From Hespellia sp. (lineage in GTDB: Bacteria; Bacillota; Clostridia; Lachnospirales; Lachnospiraceae): DNA of 50,220 nucleotides. The stretch is from NCBI GenBank assembly GCA_028694105.1, contig JAQUUC010000011.1, positions 1 to 50,220 on the forward strand, in the 5' to 3' direction. Positions within the stretch are counted from its first letter, which is position 1; each line of letters opens with the position of its first letter. The notes below the pieces were generated by a model. The model was not told the origin of the DNA. It was given only the letters and a program-made list of their open reading frames with translations, and made no database searches. A program made the position numbers and the translations under genes. Below are positions 1-7,337 of this stretch, piece by piece.

Positions 1-767
1 ATGACTGCAGTAGGAATACCGATGGATACCACATCCCACACCAGTTTGCCGGACATCCGAAAGAATTTCAGGCTGATCTTCACAATAGAACGGCCGGAGA
101 TGTAAAACCATGCAAGTATCACAAACGTAACACACTGGGAAATCGTCGTTGCCAGCGATGCCCCCTCAACCCCCATATTCAGTCCCCACGAGAACATAAA
201 CACCGGGTCCAGAATGATATTGATGGATGCACCAGCCACAACGGCTATAGTGGATATCTTCACTGAGGACTCCGCCCGCGCTGCACAGTTCAGACTTTGG
301 GCAGGCAGATTAAAGATGGCGGCAATAAACATCCAAAAAGCATACTCCTTTGCCTGTGGCAGCACTTTATCAGATGCACCAAACACTCGAAGCAGAGGCT
401 CCATAAACAGAATGCCAAGAACACATAACACAATACCGGTCACCACAGACAGCCCCACGATCGTAGTCACTGTACAGTTTGCGCCGTCCTTATCTTCCGC
501 TCCGAGCTGCCTTCCCGCTAATACGGCTGCTCCTGCGGCAAAAATATTTTCCACAGACACCATAATAAGCAGCAGAGGCAGGGTTACGCCAACTGCAGCC
601 AGTGCAATATCACTGCTGAGCATACCAATATATGCGGTATCCACAATGTTATAGACCGCCTTTGCCAATAATGCCAGCGTCGCGGGAACTGCCAGATTTA
701 CAATCGCCTTCGATGGTCTGACCGTTGATAAAATAGATTCTCGTTCCATCGTTTCCTTCTTATTCAT
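1..767 (-). CDS. MATE family efflux transporter, N-terminal part (runs off window start)
   Basis: Polytopic inner-membrane cation-coupled drug/metabolite exporter of the MATE family; 255 codons of what is normally a protein of about 450 residues, so the C-terminal part lies outside the window. The visible part contains the family's typical first helices with the motif YNIVDTAYIG near residue 45 and repeated hydrophobic segments. The start at 767 follows the TetR stop codon by one base, implying translational coupling; an alternative ATG at 749 has the better ribosome binding site (AAGAAGGAAACG). It sits behind the TetR gene and is probably co-transcribed from the TetR-operator promoter, so the regulator most likely controls this pump. 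Substrate cannot be told from sequence. Confidence 0.93.
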   Translation of the reverse strand, partial: MNKKETMERESILSTVRPSKAIVNLAVPATLALLAKAVYNIVDTAYIGMLSSDIALAAVGVTLPLLLIMVSVENIFAAGAAVLAGRQLGAEDKDGANCTVTTIVGLSVVTGIVLCVLGILFMEPLLRVFGASDKVLPQAKEYAFWMFIAAIFNLPAQSLNCAARAESSVKISTIAVVAGASINIILDPVFMFSWGLNMGVEGASLATTISQCVTFVILAWFYISGRSIVKISLKFFRMSGKLVWDVVSIGIPTAV

Positions 768-768
768 A

Positions 769-1389
769 TTATTTTCCCAACACACCGTACAGCAGAATTG
801 CAAGCTGGCGATGACACCTCTCTTCATGTTCTCTAAGTGCCTGCTCCGGGGAATCAGCAGCTACCAGTACCGTCCGAAACCGCGTATTAAAATAATCCAT
901 ATACATTCCAAAATCTTCCACAATCGACGATACCGATACTCCGTCCCTAAGTGACGTGCTTTCCAGAAGTGCAGTTAGTATAGATGTATTCTGATTGTCA
1001 AACTCTTTTCTTGTCTGTGCAAGTCCTGCGGTCAAATGCACCGGAGGATATAACACCGCATTGAGGAAGACACCCAGATAGTCTTGATTTTCTGCAAAAA
1101 AATGAAGCCTTGCATCAAAATATCGCCTAAGCTGCGCTTCCGGACTTTCCGTTTCATTTATCGCAAACGTACCCAGATATGCAGTCAGCTTGTCAAAGCA
1201 GTCTGCTGCACACGAAAGATAGAGTTCATCCTTATCTTTAAAATAATGATAAATAATCCCCTTTGAAATGTCATTCTCCGCGCAGACTGTGTTCAGCGAT
1301 GCTGCATCATAGCCGCGCTCCGAAAACTCCCGCATCGCTGCACTTAGTATCCGCTGTCTGGACAGTGCATTTTTCTCTTCTCGTTTCAT
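769..1389 (-). CDS. TetR/AcrR family transcriptional regulator
   Basis: One-component DNA-binding repressor, 206 residues. Residues about 8-55 form the TetR helix-turn-helix domain (RILSAAMREFSERGYDA, then GIIYHYFKDKDELY), the rest is the ligand-binding/dimerisation domain, which is not recognisable as a specific subfamily. The ATG at 1389 has the ribosome binding site AGGTGAG six bases upstream. The gene is first in a two-gene unit with the MATE exporter, and its own promoter carries two copies of a GACC-GAGT-GGTC type palindrome, which suggests autorepression and release by a compound exported by the pump. That last step is inference from the arrangement. Confidence 0.93.
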   Translation of the reverse strand: MKREEKNALSRQRILSAAMREFSERGYDAASLNTVCAENDISKGIIYHYFKDKDELYLSCAADCFDKLTAYLGTFAINETESPEAQLRRYFDARLHFFAENQDYLGVFLNAVLYPPVHLTAGLAQTRKEFDNQNTSILTALLESTSLRDGVSVSSIVEDFGMYMDYFNTRFRTVLVAADSPEQALREHEERCHRQLAILLYGVLGK

Positions 1390-1408
1390 TTTCTCACCTC
1401 ACACATAG

Positions 1409-1461
1409 TAATAGACCGAGTGGTCTATTATTATGATAGCACAAACAGACCACTCGGTCAA
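1409..1461 (-). promoter_or_regulatory. Promoter of the tetR-MATE unit with two TetR-type operators
   Basis: Reading the minus strand: -35 TTGACC (1456-1461), 17-bp spacer, -10 TATCAT (1433-1438). A perfect inverted repeat with 9-bp arms (TAATAGACC / GGTCTATTA, spacer GAGT) covers 1409-1430 at the expected transcription start. A second copy of its 12-bp core GACCGAGTGGTC, on the same strand as the gene, covers 1448-1459 and overlaps the -35 box. The two cores are 31 bp apart (about three helical turns). Confidence 0.85.
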
Positions 1462-1503
1462 TAATCTTGTATTCTATTGATTCTAAATTTAAACCTCGCG
1501 CCA

Positions 1504-1550
1504 ATAAAAAAAGACATCACTACCTATATCTCTATAAGTAATGATGCCTA
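1504..1550 (-). terminator. Rho-independent terminator after tsf
   Basis: On the minus strand AGGCATCATTAC pairs (with G-U wobbles) with GTAGTGATGTCT across a 14-base loop and is followed by a run of seven T. It lies about 75 bases downstream of the tsf stop codon. Confidence 0.85.
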
Positions 1551-1626
1551 TTTCCTCTTAAAATAGCCTATAACACTTGAAAATGCCTTACCTTCAAGGA
1601 TTCACATACAAGAATTTATCCTATAA

Positions 1627-2562
1627 TTAGTTACCCATCTGAGCTGCAACTTCTGCTGCAAAATCTTCTTCCTTCTTCTCAATACCTTCTCCGGTTTCGA
1701 AGCGAACGAATTTTTTCACTGTAACATCAGCGCCAACTTCTTTTGAGACCGCTTTAAGGTAAGCATCAACAGACTGTTTTCCGTCTTCAGCCTTAACATA
1801 TACTTGGCTTAACAGACAAACTTCTTTCATTTCTTTGTTTACACGACCTGCGATCATTCCCTGAATTACCTTTTCAGGCTTCTGAGATTCTTTTGGATCA
1901 TTCATGATCTGTGCAAATAAGATCTCTTTCTCATGTGCGATGATATCTTCAGAAACATCTGCCTGAGAAACGTATTTTGGATTTAAAGCTGCAACCTGCA
2001 TTGCAATATTTGTAAGTGCTTCTTTTACAGCATCGTTAACAACTGCTGTGTCTGCTTCAATTACAACACCGATTCTTCCGCCTGCATGTGTATATGATAC
2101 AACGCAGCCATTCTCAGCTGTTACTTTTTCAAATCTACGAATTTTTAAGTTCTCACCGATAACTGCAATCTGTGCAACAAGTGCTTCCTGAACTGTCATT
2201 GATGAATCTGCATTCCATGTCTCTGCCATGAAAGCATCCATATCTGCTGCATCACTTGCAAGAACCTGTTCTGCAACCTGTGATACAAAGTTCTGGAATT
2301 TTTCGTTCTTAGCAACGAAGTCTGTCTCAGAGTTAACTTCAACAAGTGCTGCTACTTTATCATCTTTTACGATTACTTTGCTAAGACCTTCGGCTGCAAT
2401 TCTGCTTGCTTTTTTCTCTGCTTTAGCCTGTCCGTTCTTTCTTAAAAATTCAACAGCGGCTTCCATATCACCATTTGTCTCATTTAATGCCTTTTTGCAG
2501 TCCATCATACCTGCTCCGGTCATTTCTCTTAATTCTTTTACCATTGAAGCTGTAATTGCCAT
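1627..2562 (-). CDS. tsf: Elongation factor Ts
   Basis: Guanine-nucleotide exchange factor that recycles EF-Tu-GDP to EF-Tu-GTP in the cytoplasm; 311 residues, normal for Clostridia. The N-terminal UBA-like domain begins MAITASMVKELREMTGAGMM and the EF-Tu contact motif ETDFVAKNE is at about residue 80. An in-frame ATG 30 bases further upstream exists, but AGGAGG lies immediately before the ATG at 2562 and the family start MAITA agrees, so 2562 is chosen. It follows rpsB by 48 bases on the same strand with no terminator between them, the universal rpsB-tsf operon; a terminator follows at 1504-1550. Confidence 0.98.
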   Translation of the reverse strand: MAITASMVKELREMTGAGMMDCKKALNETNGDMEAAVEFLRKNGQAKAEKKASRIAAEGLSKVIVKDDKVAALVEVNSETDFVAKNEKFQNFVSQVAEQVLASDAADMDAFMAETWNADSSMTVQEALVAQIAVIGENLKIRRFEKVTAENGCVVSYTHAGGRIGVVIEADTAVVNDAVKEALTNIAMQVAALNPKYVSQADVSEDIIAHEKEILFAQIMNDPKESQKPEKVIQGMIAGRVNKEMKEVCLLSQVYVKAEDGKQSVDAYLKAVSKEVGADVTVKKFVRFETGEGIEKKEEDFAAEVAAQMGN

Positions 2563-2610
2563 TTTATTGTCCTCCTGAATTTTATTTAACAAGATAAAGA
2601 AGTAAAGTGT

Positions 2611-3351
2611 TTAGTTTTCAGCTGCAGTCTCTTCAGCAGCTTCTTCTGTATACTCTACGTCTTCTGCAACACCCTGATTTGCTTCGATTACAGCATCTGC
2701 CATCTTAGAAACAATCAGTTTTACGGCTCTGATTGCATCATCATTACCAGGAATTACGAAATCCAATTCTTCTGGATCACAGTTTGTATCAGCAATACCG
2801 ATCAATGGAATTCCAAGTGTATGTGCTTCCTGTACACAAATTCTCTCTTTTTTAGGGTCTACGATAAAGATTGCATCTGGAGCTTTCTTCATGTCTTTGA
2901 TTCCGCCTAAGTTCTTCTCAAGCTTTGCCCATTCTTTTCTGATTTCGATTACTTCTTTTTTAGGTAATACGTCGAAAGTTCCGTCTTCTGACATTCTCTC
3001 GATATCTTTTAAACGTTTGATTCTGCCCTGAATTGTCTTGAAGTTTGTAAGCATTCCGCCTAACCATCTTTCATTGACATAGAACATTCCACAACGCTCT
3101 GCTTCTGCCTTGATAGCGTCCTGTGCCTGTTTCTTTGTTCCAACAAAAAGGATTGTTCCGCCTTCCACTGCTGTGTCAAAGATTGCATTGTAAGCATCGT
3201 CAACCATTCCTACAGATTTCTGTAAGTCGATGATATAGATACCATTACGCTCTGTGTAGATGTATGGAGCCATTTTAGGGTTCCATCTTCTTGTCTGATG
3301 TCCAAAATGAACACCTGCCTCTAATAATTGTTTCATTGAAATAACGCCCAT
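2611..3351 (-). CDS. rpsB: 30S ribosomal protein S2
   Basis: Structural protein of the small ribosomal subunit, 246 residues, full length. Starts [19 protein letters not shown], contains the conserved FVGTKKQAQ and [11 protein letters not shown] segments and ends in an acidic tail rich in Glu and Ala (last 20 residues). The frame is open 33 bases further upstream, but AAAGGAGGAAATAATC precedes the ATG at 3351, which also matches the family start. First gene of the rpsB-tsf operon, preceded by a clear sigma-A promoter and a leader of about 110 bases with a hairpin. Confidence 0.98.
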   Translation of the reverse strand: MGVISMKQLLEAGVHFGHQTRRWNPKMAPYIYTERNGIYIIDLQKSVGMVDDAYNAIFDTAVEGGTILFVGTKKQAQDAIKAEAERCGMFYVNERWLGGMLTNFKTIQGRIKRLKDIERMSEDGTFDVLPKKEVIEIRKEWAKLEKNLGGIKDMKKAPDAIFIVDPKKERICVQEAHTLGIPLIGIADTNCDPEELDFVIPGNDDAIRAVKLIVSKMADAVIEANQGVAEDVEYTEEAAEETAAEN

Positions 3352-3495
3352 GATTATTTCCTCCTTTGGTTTGTACTTCCGCATGTTTGAATTTCCCCTG
3401 AGACCGATTGTTTCTGAATCGGCACCGTCAAGGATAACCGCATGCGTGTTTTTTTGCGACCCTCAAATTATAGCATACGAATGGCCTGATTGCAA
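3352..3495 (-). promoter_or_regulatory. rpsB promoter and structured 5' leader
   Basis: Minus strand: -35 TTGCAA (3490-3495), 17-bp spacer, perfect -10 TATAAT (3467-3472). The transcript would start near 3460, leaving a leader of about 110 bases. It contains a hairpin CCGATT / AATCGG (3404-3422, 7-base loop) and the octamers GCATGCGG and ACATGCGG near its two ends. Ribosomal protein operons in Firmicutes are often controlled by such leaders; that S2 binds here is inference. Confidence 0.75.
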
Positions 3496-3532
3496 GGTTT
3501 TTTTCGCATTCTCCGGTCTGTTCTCCAACTAG

Positions 3533-4552
3533 TTAATAACGGTTGTGCACATACTCCGCAAAACACATCATGTCTTTGATTTCAAGCGCTGTGCCATCAT
3601 CCAGCACTGCTCTGCCACTCATCTTTCCGAATACCTGATGCTGGTCAGTCTCGATAAGTACAACTGCCGTCCTCGCCGCCCGGTCAATCACCGGCTCGAA
3701 GTCCATCTCAAATCTGCCATCACTGGACGTAAATGTCCACGGGGACAGATAGCTGTCTCTCGGAATATGAAATGTCACATCGTCGAGTTTGTGCGCCCTG
3801 CCATCATAGAACAGCATATTTTCTGTAGCCGCCGATGTGTCGCCAAAACCATAGCCGATATTAAAGCCGAACGGTTTTTCGTTCACCGTCGCATTTCCAG
3901 AACCCCAATACCAGGAATTATCATAGGTCCACACACCTCTCCCCCAGTCTAATGTTCCGTAATCCGTCTCCGGTGCAAATGTATACATCTGTCCATCAAA
4001 TGTCATACTGCCGGATGCCGGCATACAGTTAATCTTCTGGTTATAATAGAATGTGTGCCTTTTTTTCCACGGCGTTGCAATCACCATCGTATCCATTTCT
4101 GGCTGTTTCAAAATAATATCGCACTCAAATGTTTTTCCCTGATAGAAGTTCTTCCATTTGCAGACAAGACGTCTCTCTCCTTTTTTCAGGAGAAAATACA
4201 TTTTTAAATTCTTGTCCTTATAAGCAACATGCCCGCGCTGTGAGCTCTCCGGCATGTTCATTCTGCCCATCGGAAATGGATTTAGTATCGTATTTGTATG
4301 TTCCCATCCCTCTTTGAAATTCAGGATCGACACCGATTGCAGTCCAATATATCCATCATCGGAAATGGTGAATGCCGCCGCAAAATTCTCATTCAATACC
4401 AGATAATAATCCCACTCCTTGATGCGAAATGCCGGAGCCTTGATCTGATTCCGGTGATACTTCTGAACCATTTGTCTCGACCATCCCGGCTCTCTTAGAT
4501 TCCCGTGTTCATCGAGCAGATCCTGTACATTTGTCACTTCATGATTTCTCAT
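3533..4552 (-). CDS. DUF2804 domain-containing protein
   Basis: 339-residue soluble protein matching my recollection of the DUF2804 family over its whole length; function unknown. No signal peptide or membrane segment is visible. It is rich in aromatic residues and beta-type segments, for example SWYWGSGNATVNEKPFGFNIGYG around residue 215-235 (quoted in part: SWYWGSG, GFNIGYGFGD), consistent with the lipocalin/hydroxysteroid-dehydratase-like beta-barrel folds suggested for such proteins. Start at 4552 has AAGGAAGG eight bases upstream. It lies alone between the NlpC/P60 gene terminator and the rpsB promoter; I see no clean promoter or terminator of its own. Confidence 0.8.
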   Translation of the reverse strand: MRNHEVTNVQDLLDEHGNLREPGWSRQMVQKYHRNQIKAPAFRIKEWDYYLVLNENFAAAFTISDDGYIGLQSVSILNFKEGWEHTNTILNPFPMGRMNMPESSQRGHVAYKDKNLKMYFLLKKGERRLVCKWKNFYQGKTFECDIILKQPEMDTMVIATPWKKRHTFYYNQKINCMPASGSMTFDGQMYTFAPETDYGTLDWGRGVWTYDNSWYWGSGNATVNEKPFGFNIGYGFGDTSAATENMLFYDGRAHKLDDVTFHIPRDSYLSPWTFTSSDGRFEMDFEPVIDRAARTAVVLIETDQHQVFGKMSGRAVLDDGTALEIKDMMCFAEYVHNRY

Positions 4553-4626
4553 CCCACACGCCTTCCTTTCTCTGATACAATCGCTATTCCTTTGACTGCA
4601 CTGGCAATCACTTTGTACTCTGTAGC

Positions 4627-4671
4627 CAAAAAACCGTCCACAACAATTCTTGCTGAACTGTCTGGACGGTT
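4627..4671 (-). terminator. Rho-independent terminator after NlpC/P60 gene A
   Basis: Minus strand AACCGTCCA pairs with TGGACGGTT, followed by TTTT. It lies 17 bases after the stop codon of the 4688-5764 gene. Confidence 0.85.
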
Positions 4672-4687
4672 GATTTTCATTATATAA

Positions 4688-5764
4688 TTAGTAGCGCACA
4701 TAAACCATGCTGCTCTGTACAGGTCCAACCTTTACAACATCGCCCGTATGTGGTGCATGTATCATCTGGCCTCCGCCAATGTAGATACCACAGTGGTTTG
4801 CATTTACGCAGACATCTCCCGGCTGTGGATCACTTACACGTGTCCATCCAAGGAATGTATATGTAGTACCGAGACGGCTGTATGAACCGGTCAGTGCATA
4901 TCCAACTAATCCGGAACAGTCAAATGCATTCGGTCCGGTTGCTCCCCATGCATATGGTTTACCCATCTGGCTGTACGCACGATCCACAATTGCATTGCCT
5001 GTTGATGGATTATAAGATGGAGCTGCTCCTCCGCCGTTCGATCCACCACCGGAGTTCGATCCGCCACCGGAGTTTGATCCGCCGCCGGAATTATTCGCAG
5101 GTGGTGTATTGTTGTTATTATTTGCCGCTTCTGCTGCTGCCGCTTCTTCAGCTGCCTGCTGTGCCGCAAGTGCTGCTCTTGCAGCTTCCTGAATCTGATC
5201 ATCCAAGTTCGCCACTTCAGCTTCTTTCGATTCCAATGTTGCATTCAGTTCTTCCTGCTGTACACCATATTCTGTTTCCTTCATCTCAAGCTCTGCCTGT
5301 TCTGTCTCCAGCGTTGCCTTTAAATCAGAAATCTGTGTCTTCGTAGCCTGATATTCTGTCAACGCGTCTCTGTCATATGTATGTATAGAACTTGCATATT
5401 CAACCTGCTCCAGCATCTCTGAGAATGAACCGGAGGTAACAATCTTCTCAATCGCTGCCGTATCTCCATCCTCGTACATATACTTAATACGAAGCTTCAT
5501 CGCTTCATACTGTGCTTCTTCTTTTTCTTGTGCTGCTTCTAAATCGGTCTGTGCCTGAGTGATCTCTTCACCCTTATTGATCAGCTGTGTCTCTAAATCG
5601 TTCAGCTTGGTCATCAGATCAGTAAGCTGCGTCTGAAGATTACTTACTTCACTCTCTGCTGCTGCCTTCTTGTCTTCCAGGCTTGTCGCCGATACCGGTG
5701 TCACCACCAATGTGCTTAAAACAGTAACCGCTATCAAGCTTCGGATTAAACGTTTTTTTATCAT
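4688..5764 (-). CDS. Secreted NlpC/P60 peptidoglycan endopeptidase A with CwlO/PcsB-like coiled coil
   Basis: Predicted extracellular cysteine endopeptidase cutting peptidoglycan stem peptides; 358 residues. Order: signal peptide (cleavage after TPVSA, about residue 26), coiled coil with QYEAMKLRIKYMYEDGD (about 27-190), Ala/Glu-rich then Asn/Gly/Ser linker with GGGSNS repeats, NlpC/P60 domain (about 240-358). Catalytic Cys about 283 (DCSGL), His about 324 (NHCGIYIG), third residue His about 336 (MIHAP). A GTG at 5773 is in frame but only one base from the AGGATGG site, so the ATG at 5764 (9-base spacing) is chosen. It is the last of three tandem paralogues and has its own promoter and terminator. 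The coiled coil resembles the part of CwlO/PcsB that works with FtsEX; a role in wall growth or separation is inference. Confidence 0.93.
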   Translation of the reverse strand: MIKKRLIRSLIAVTVLSTLVVTPVSATSLEDKKAAAESEVSNLQTQLTDLMTKLNDLETQLINKGEEITQAQTDLEAAQEKEEAQYEAMKLRIKYMYEDGDTAAIEKIVTSGSFSEMLEQVEYASSIHTYDRDALTEYQATKTQISDLKATLETEQAELEMKETEYGVQQEELNATLESKEAEVANLDDQIQEAARAALAAQQAAEEAAAAEAANNNNNTPPANNSGGGSNSGGGSNSGGGSNGGGAAPSYNPSTGNAIVDRAYSQMGKPYAWGATGPNAFDCSGLVGYALTGSYSRLGTTYTFLGWTRVSDPQPGDVCVNANHCGIYIGGGQMIHAPHTGDVVKVGPVQSSMVYVRY

Positions 5765-5773
5765 TGTATTCAC

Positions 5774-5921
5774 CCATCCTATTTTTTATGAAACTCATCT
5801 TCTACCTTCGTATAAAACAAAGAATATGATTTAACTCAAATTTAACTTATACTCCCTACATCTTGTACAGTATATACGATTTTTCAATATATTTCAACTA
5901 AAACTTAATATTTTTGTAACA
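5774..5921 (-). promoter_or_regulatory. Promoter and 5' leader of NlpC/P60 gene A
   Basis: Minus strand: -35 TTGAAA (5892-5897), 17-bp spacer, -10 TATACT (5869-5874). Just downstream lies ATGTAGGGAGTAT (5849-5861), a degenerate relative of the element found at the two sister genes. Upstream of the -35 box TGTTAC-N5-TATTAA (5905-5921) resembles the WalR box TGTWAH-N5-TGTWAH with one deviation. In the leader the 7-mer TTTAACT (plus strand) occurs twice, 11 bp apart, at 5830 and 5841. The leader is about 100 bases long. Confidence 0.65.
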
Positions 5922-5943
5922 TTTCATACTTTATTCATATTTA

Positions 5944-5991
5944 AAGAGTCGCCCCCGCATTGATTTTACTCGTGATACGGGGACGACTTTC
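5944..5991 (-). terminator. Terminator after NlpC/P60 gene B
   Basis: Minus strand GTCGTCCCCG pairs with CGGGGGCGAC around a long AT-rich loop, followed by TCTTTAAATA. The T-run is short, so leakage into gene A is possible. Confidence 0.65.
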
Positions 5992-6006
5992 TGTTCGTAA
6001 AAAAAA

Positions 6007-7179
6007 TTAATCTAAATATGTAATATATGACTGCACTCGTACATTACTAATCTTAATATTCGTCCCTGTCTGCTGTGCTTCAATCATCTGGCCGTTTCCG
6101 ATATAGATGGCAACATGTCCCGGTTTCCAACAGATATCTCCCGGTTTCGGATTCGTTGTAATTCTTCCGCCCGACATCTGTGACTCGGAATAATGTGCGA
6201 GATAAATTCCCGCCTGACGATAACAATACTGAGTCAGTCCGGAACAGTCAAGCCCAACTCCCGGTGTCTCACCAGCCCATTTATACGGAACTCCAATCTG
6301 GGAATATGCTGCATTTACAATTGCCTGACGCTGTGCACTGTAATCCGTTCCTGTGTTGGTATTTGTATCAGGACTCGTATCAGGACTTGTATCAGGACTT
6401 GTATCAGGGTTCGTATTCGTATTAGTATTTGTATTAGTATTCGTGTTCGTATTGGTATTTGTGTTCGTATTCGTGTTGGTATTCGCATTTGTATTGCCAT
6501 TCGTGTTCGATGCAGTTTTCGTGCCGGAAGTAATTGTAATGTTACCTCCATTTGCTTCCGCCTGCTGCGCTGCTACATTGCGTGCTGCCGCTTCCGCCGC
6601 TGCCTGAATCTGCATATCCAAATTTGCTACAACCGACTGCTTTGATGAAATCATAGCATCCACGGAAGCCTGCTGTGATTGGAAATCAGCTTCCATTGCC
6701 TGAAGGCTCGCCATATCCGTCTCCAGGTAGCTCTTTAATTCTGTAATCTGAGCCTGAGTTGCCTGATACTCGCTTAACGCAGTTCTGTCATATTCATGAA
6801 TGGAGCCTGCATAGGCTGCCTGCTGCAGCATCTCTGTAATAGAACCGGATGTCAGTACTTTATCAATCATCGCGATGTTACCATCTTCGTACATGTACTT
6901 GATACGAAGCTTCATCGCTTCATATTGCGTTTCTTCCAATTTCTTTGCTTCCTCGAGATCTGCTTCTGCCTGATTGATCTTTTCCCCTTTTTCAGACAGC
7001 TGAAGCTCTAAATCACCAATCCGGGTCAGCAATTCTGTAAGCTCTGACTGCAAACTGCTCACTTCGCTCTGTACAGCTGACTTCTGCTGCTCCAGACCGG
7101 TTGCTGAAACCGGCATTACAATCATGGAACTCGCCACTGTAACTGCAATCAAAACATGAAAATTTCTCTTCTTTTTCAT
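6007..7179 (-). CDS. Secreted NlpC/P60 peptidoglycan endopeptidase B with Asn-Thr repeat linker
   Basis: 390-residue secreted cell-wall hydrolase, second of three tandem paralogues. Signal peptide (cleavage after MPVSA), coiled coil with QYEAMKLRIKYMYEDGN, then a low-complexity linker of about 60 residues made of Asn-Thr dipeptides and three Ser-Pro-Asp-Thr units, then the NlpC/P60 domain (about 275-390). Catalytic Cys about 312 (DCSGL), His about 355 (GHVAIYIG); the third position is Glu about 367 (MIEAQ), the Cys-His-Glu set known from RipA, instead of His as in gene A. In-frame GTG at 7188 sits against the AAGGTGG site; the ATG at 7179 has 9-base spacing and is chosen. Own promoter and terminator. 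Confidence 0.93.
   Translation of the reverse strand: MKKKRNFHVLIAVTVASSMIVMPVSATGLEQQKSAVQSEVSSLQSELTELLTRIGDLELQLSEKGEKINQAEADLEEAKKLEETQYEAMKLRIKYMYEDGNIAMIDKVLTSGSITEMLQQAAYAGSIHEYDRTALSEYQATQAQITELKSYLETDMASLQAMEADFQSQQASVDAMISSKQSVVANLDMQIQAAAEAAARNVAAQQAEANGGNITITSGTKTASNTNGNTNANTNTNTNTNTNTNTNTNTNTNTNTNPDTSPDTSPDTSPDTNTNTGTDYSAQRQAIVNAAYSQIGVPYKWAGETPGVGLDCSGLTQYCYRQAGIYLAHYSESQMSGGRITTNPKPGDICWKPGHVAIYIGNGQMIEAQQTGTNIKISNVRVQSYITYLD
6352..6500. repeat. Short tandem repeats encoding the NT/PDTS linker of gene B
   Basis: On the plus strand imperfect hexamers GTATTN/GTGTTN recur through about 6408-6500 and encode Asn-Thr dipeptides on the minus strand; next to them the 12-mer TATCAGGACTCG/TTG repeats three times (about 6367-6405) and encodes Ser-Pro-Asp-Thr. 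Unit lengths are multiples of three, so copy-number change would alter linker length without a frameshift. Confidence 0.85.
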
Positions 7180-7209
7180 TGAGTTCACCCACCTTATTCA
7201 ATTATTCAT

Positions 7210-7262
7210 ATGTCCCCACATACTTATAGTCTGATAATACGCTAATTTTCTGAATATTTCAA
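7210..7262 (-). promoter_or_regulatory. Promoter of NlpC/P60 gene B with GTGGGGAC element
   Basis: Minus strand: -35 TTGAAA (7257-7262), 17-bp spacer, -10 TATTAT (7234-7239). Twelve bases further down lies the inverted repeat ATGT-GGGG-ACAT (7210-7221), shared with gene C. Confidence 0.75.
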
Positions 7263-7284
7263 CCAAAATCTTCAAAAAACACAC

Positions 7285-7323
7285 AAAAAAACACCCGAAT
7301 TTTTAACTATTCGAGTGTTTTAT
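7285..7323 (-). terminator. Rho-independent terminator after NlpC/P60 gene C
   Basis: Minus strand AAACACTCGAAT pairs with ATTCGGGTGTTT across a short A/T loop and is followed by a run of T. Good intrinsic terminator about 15 bases after the stop of gene C. Confidence 0.88.
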
Positions 7324-7337
7324 GCTTTTTACTAAAT

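Noticed and set aside
4505-4687. Short plus-strand gene in the gap before NlpC/P60 gene A
   Set aside because: No binding site; it overlaps the terminator hairpin at 4627-4671 and the start of the DUF2804 gene.
5030-5095. CRISPR-like repeats
   Set aside because: The repeats code for GGGSNS units inside the NlpC/P60 gene A linker, are contiguous and lack spacers.
6180-6645. Long open frames in other frames and strand over the NT repeat linker
   Set aside because: They arise from hexamer repeats that stay open in several frames; they have no ribosome binding site and give low-complexity Ile/Arg or Val/Phe sequences.
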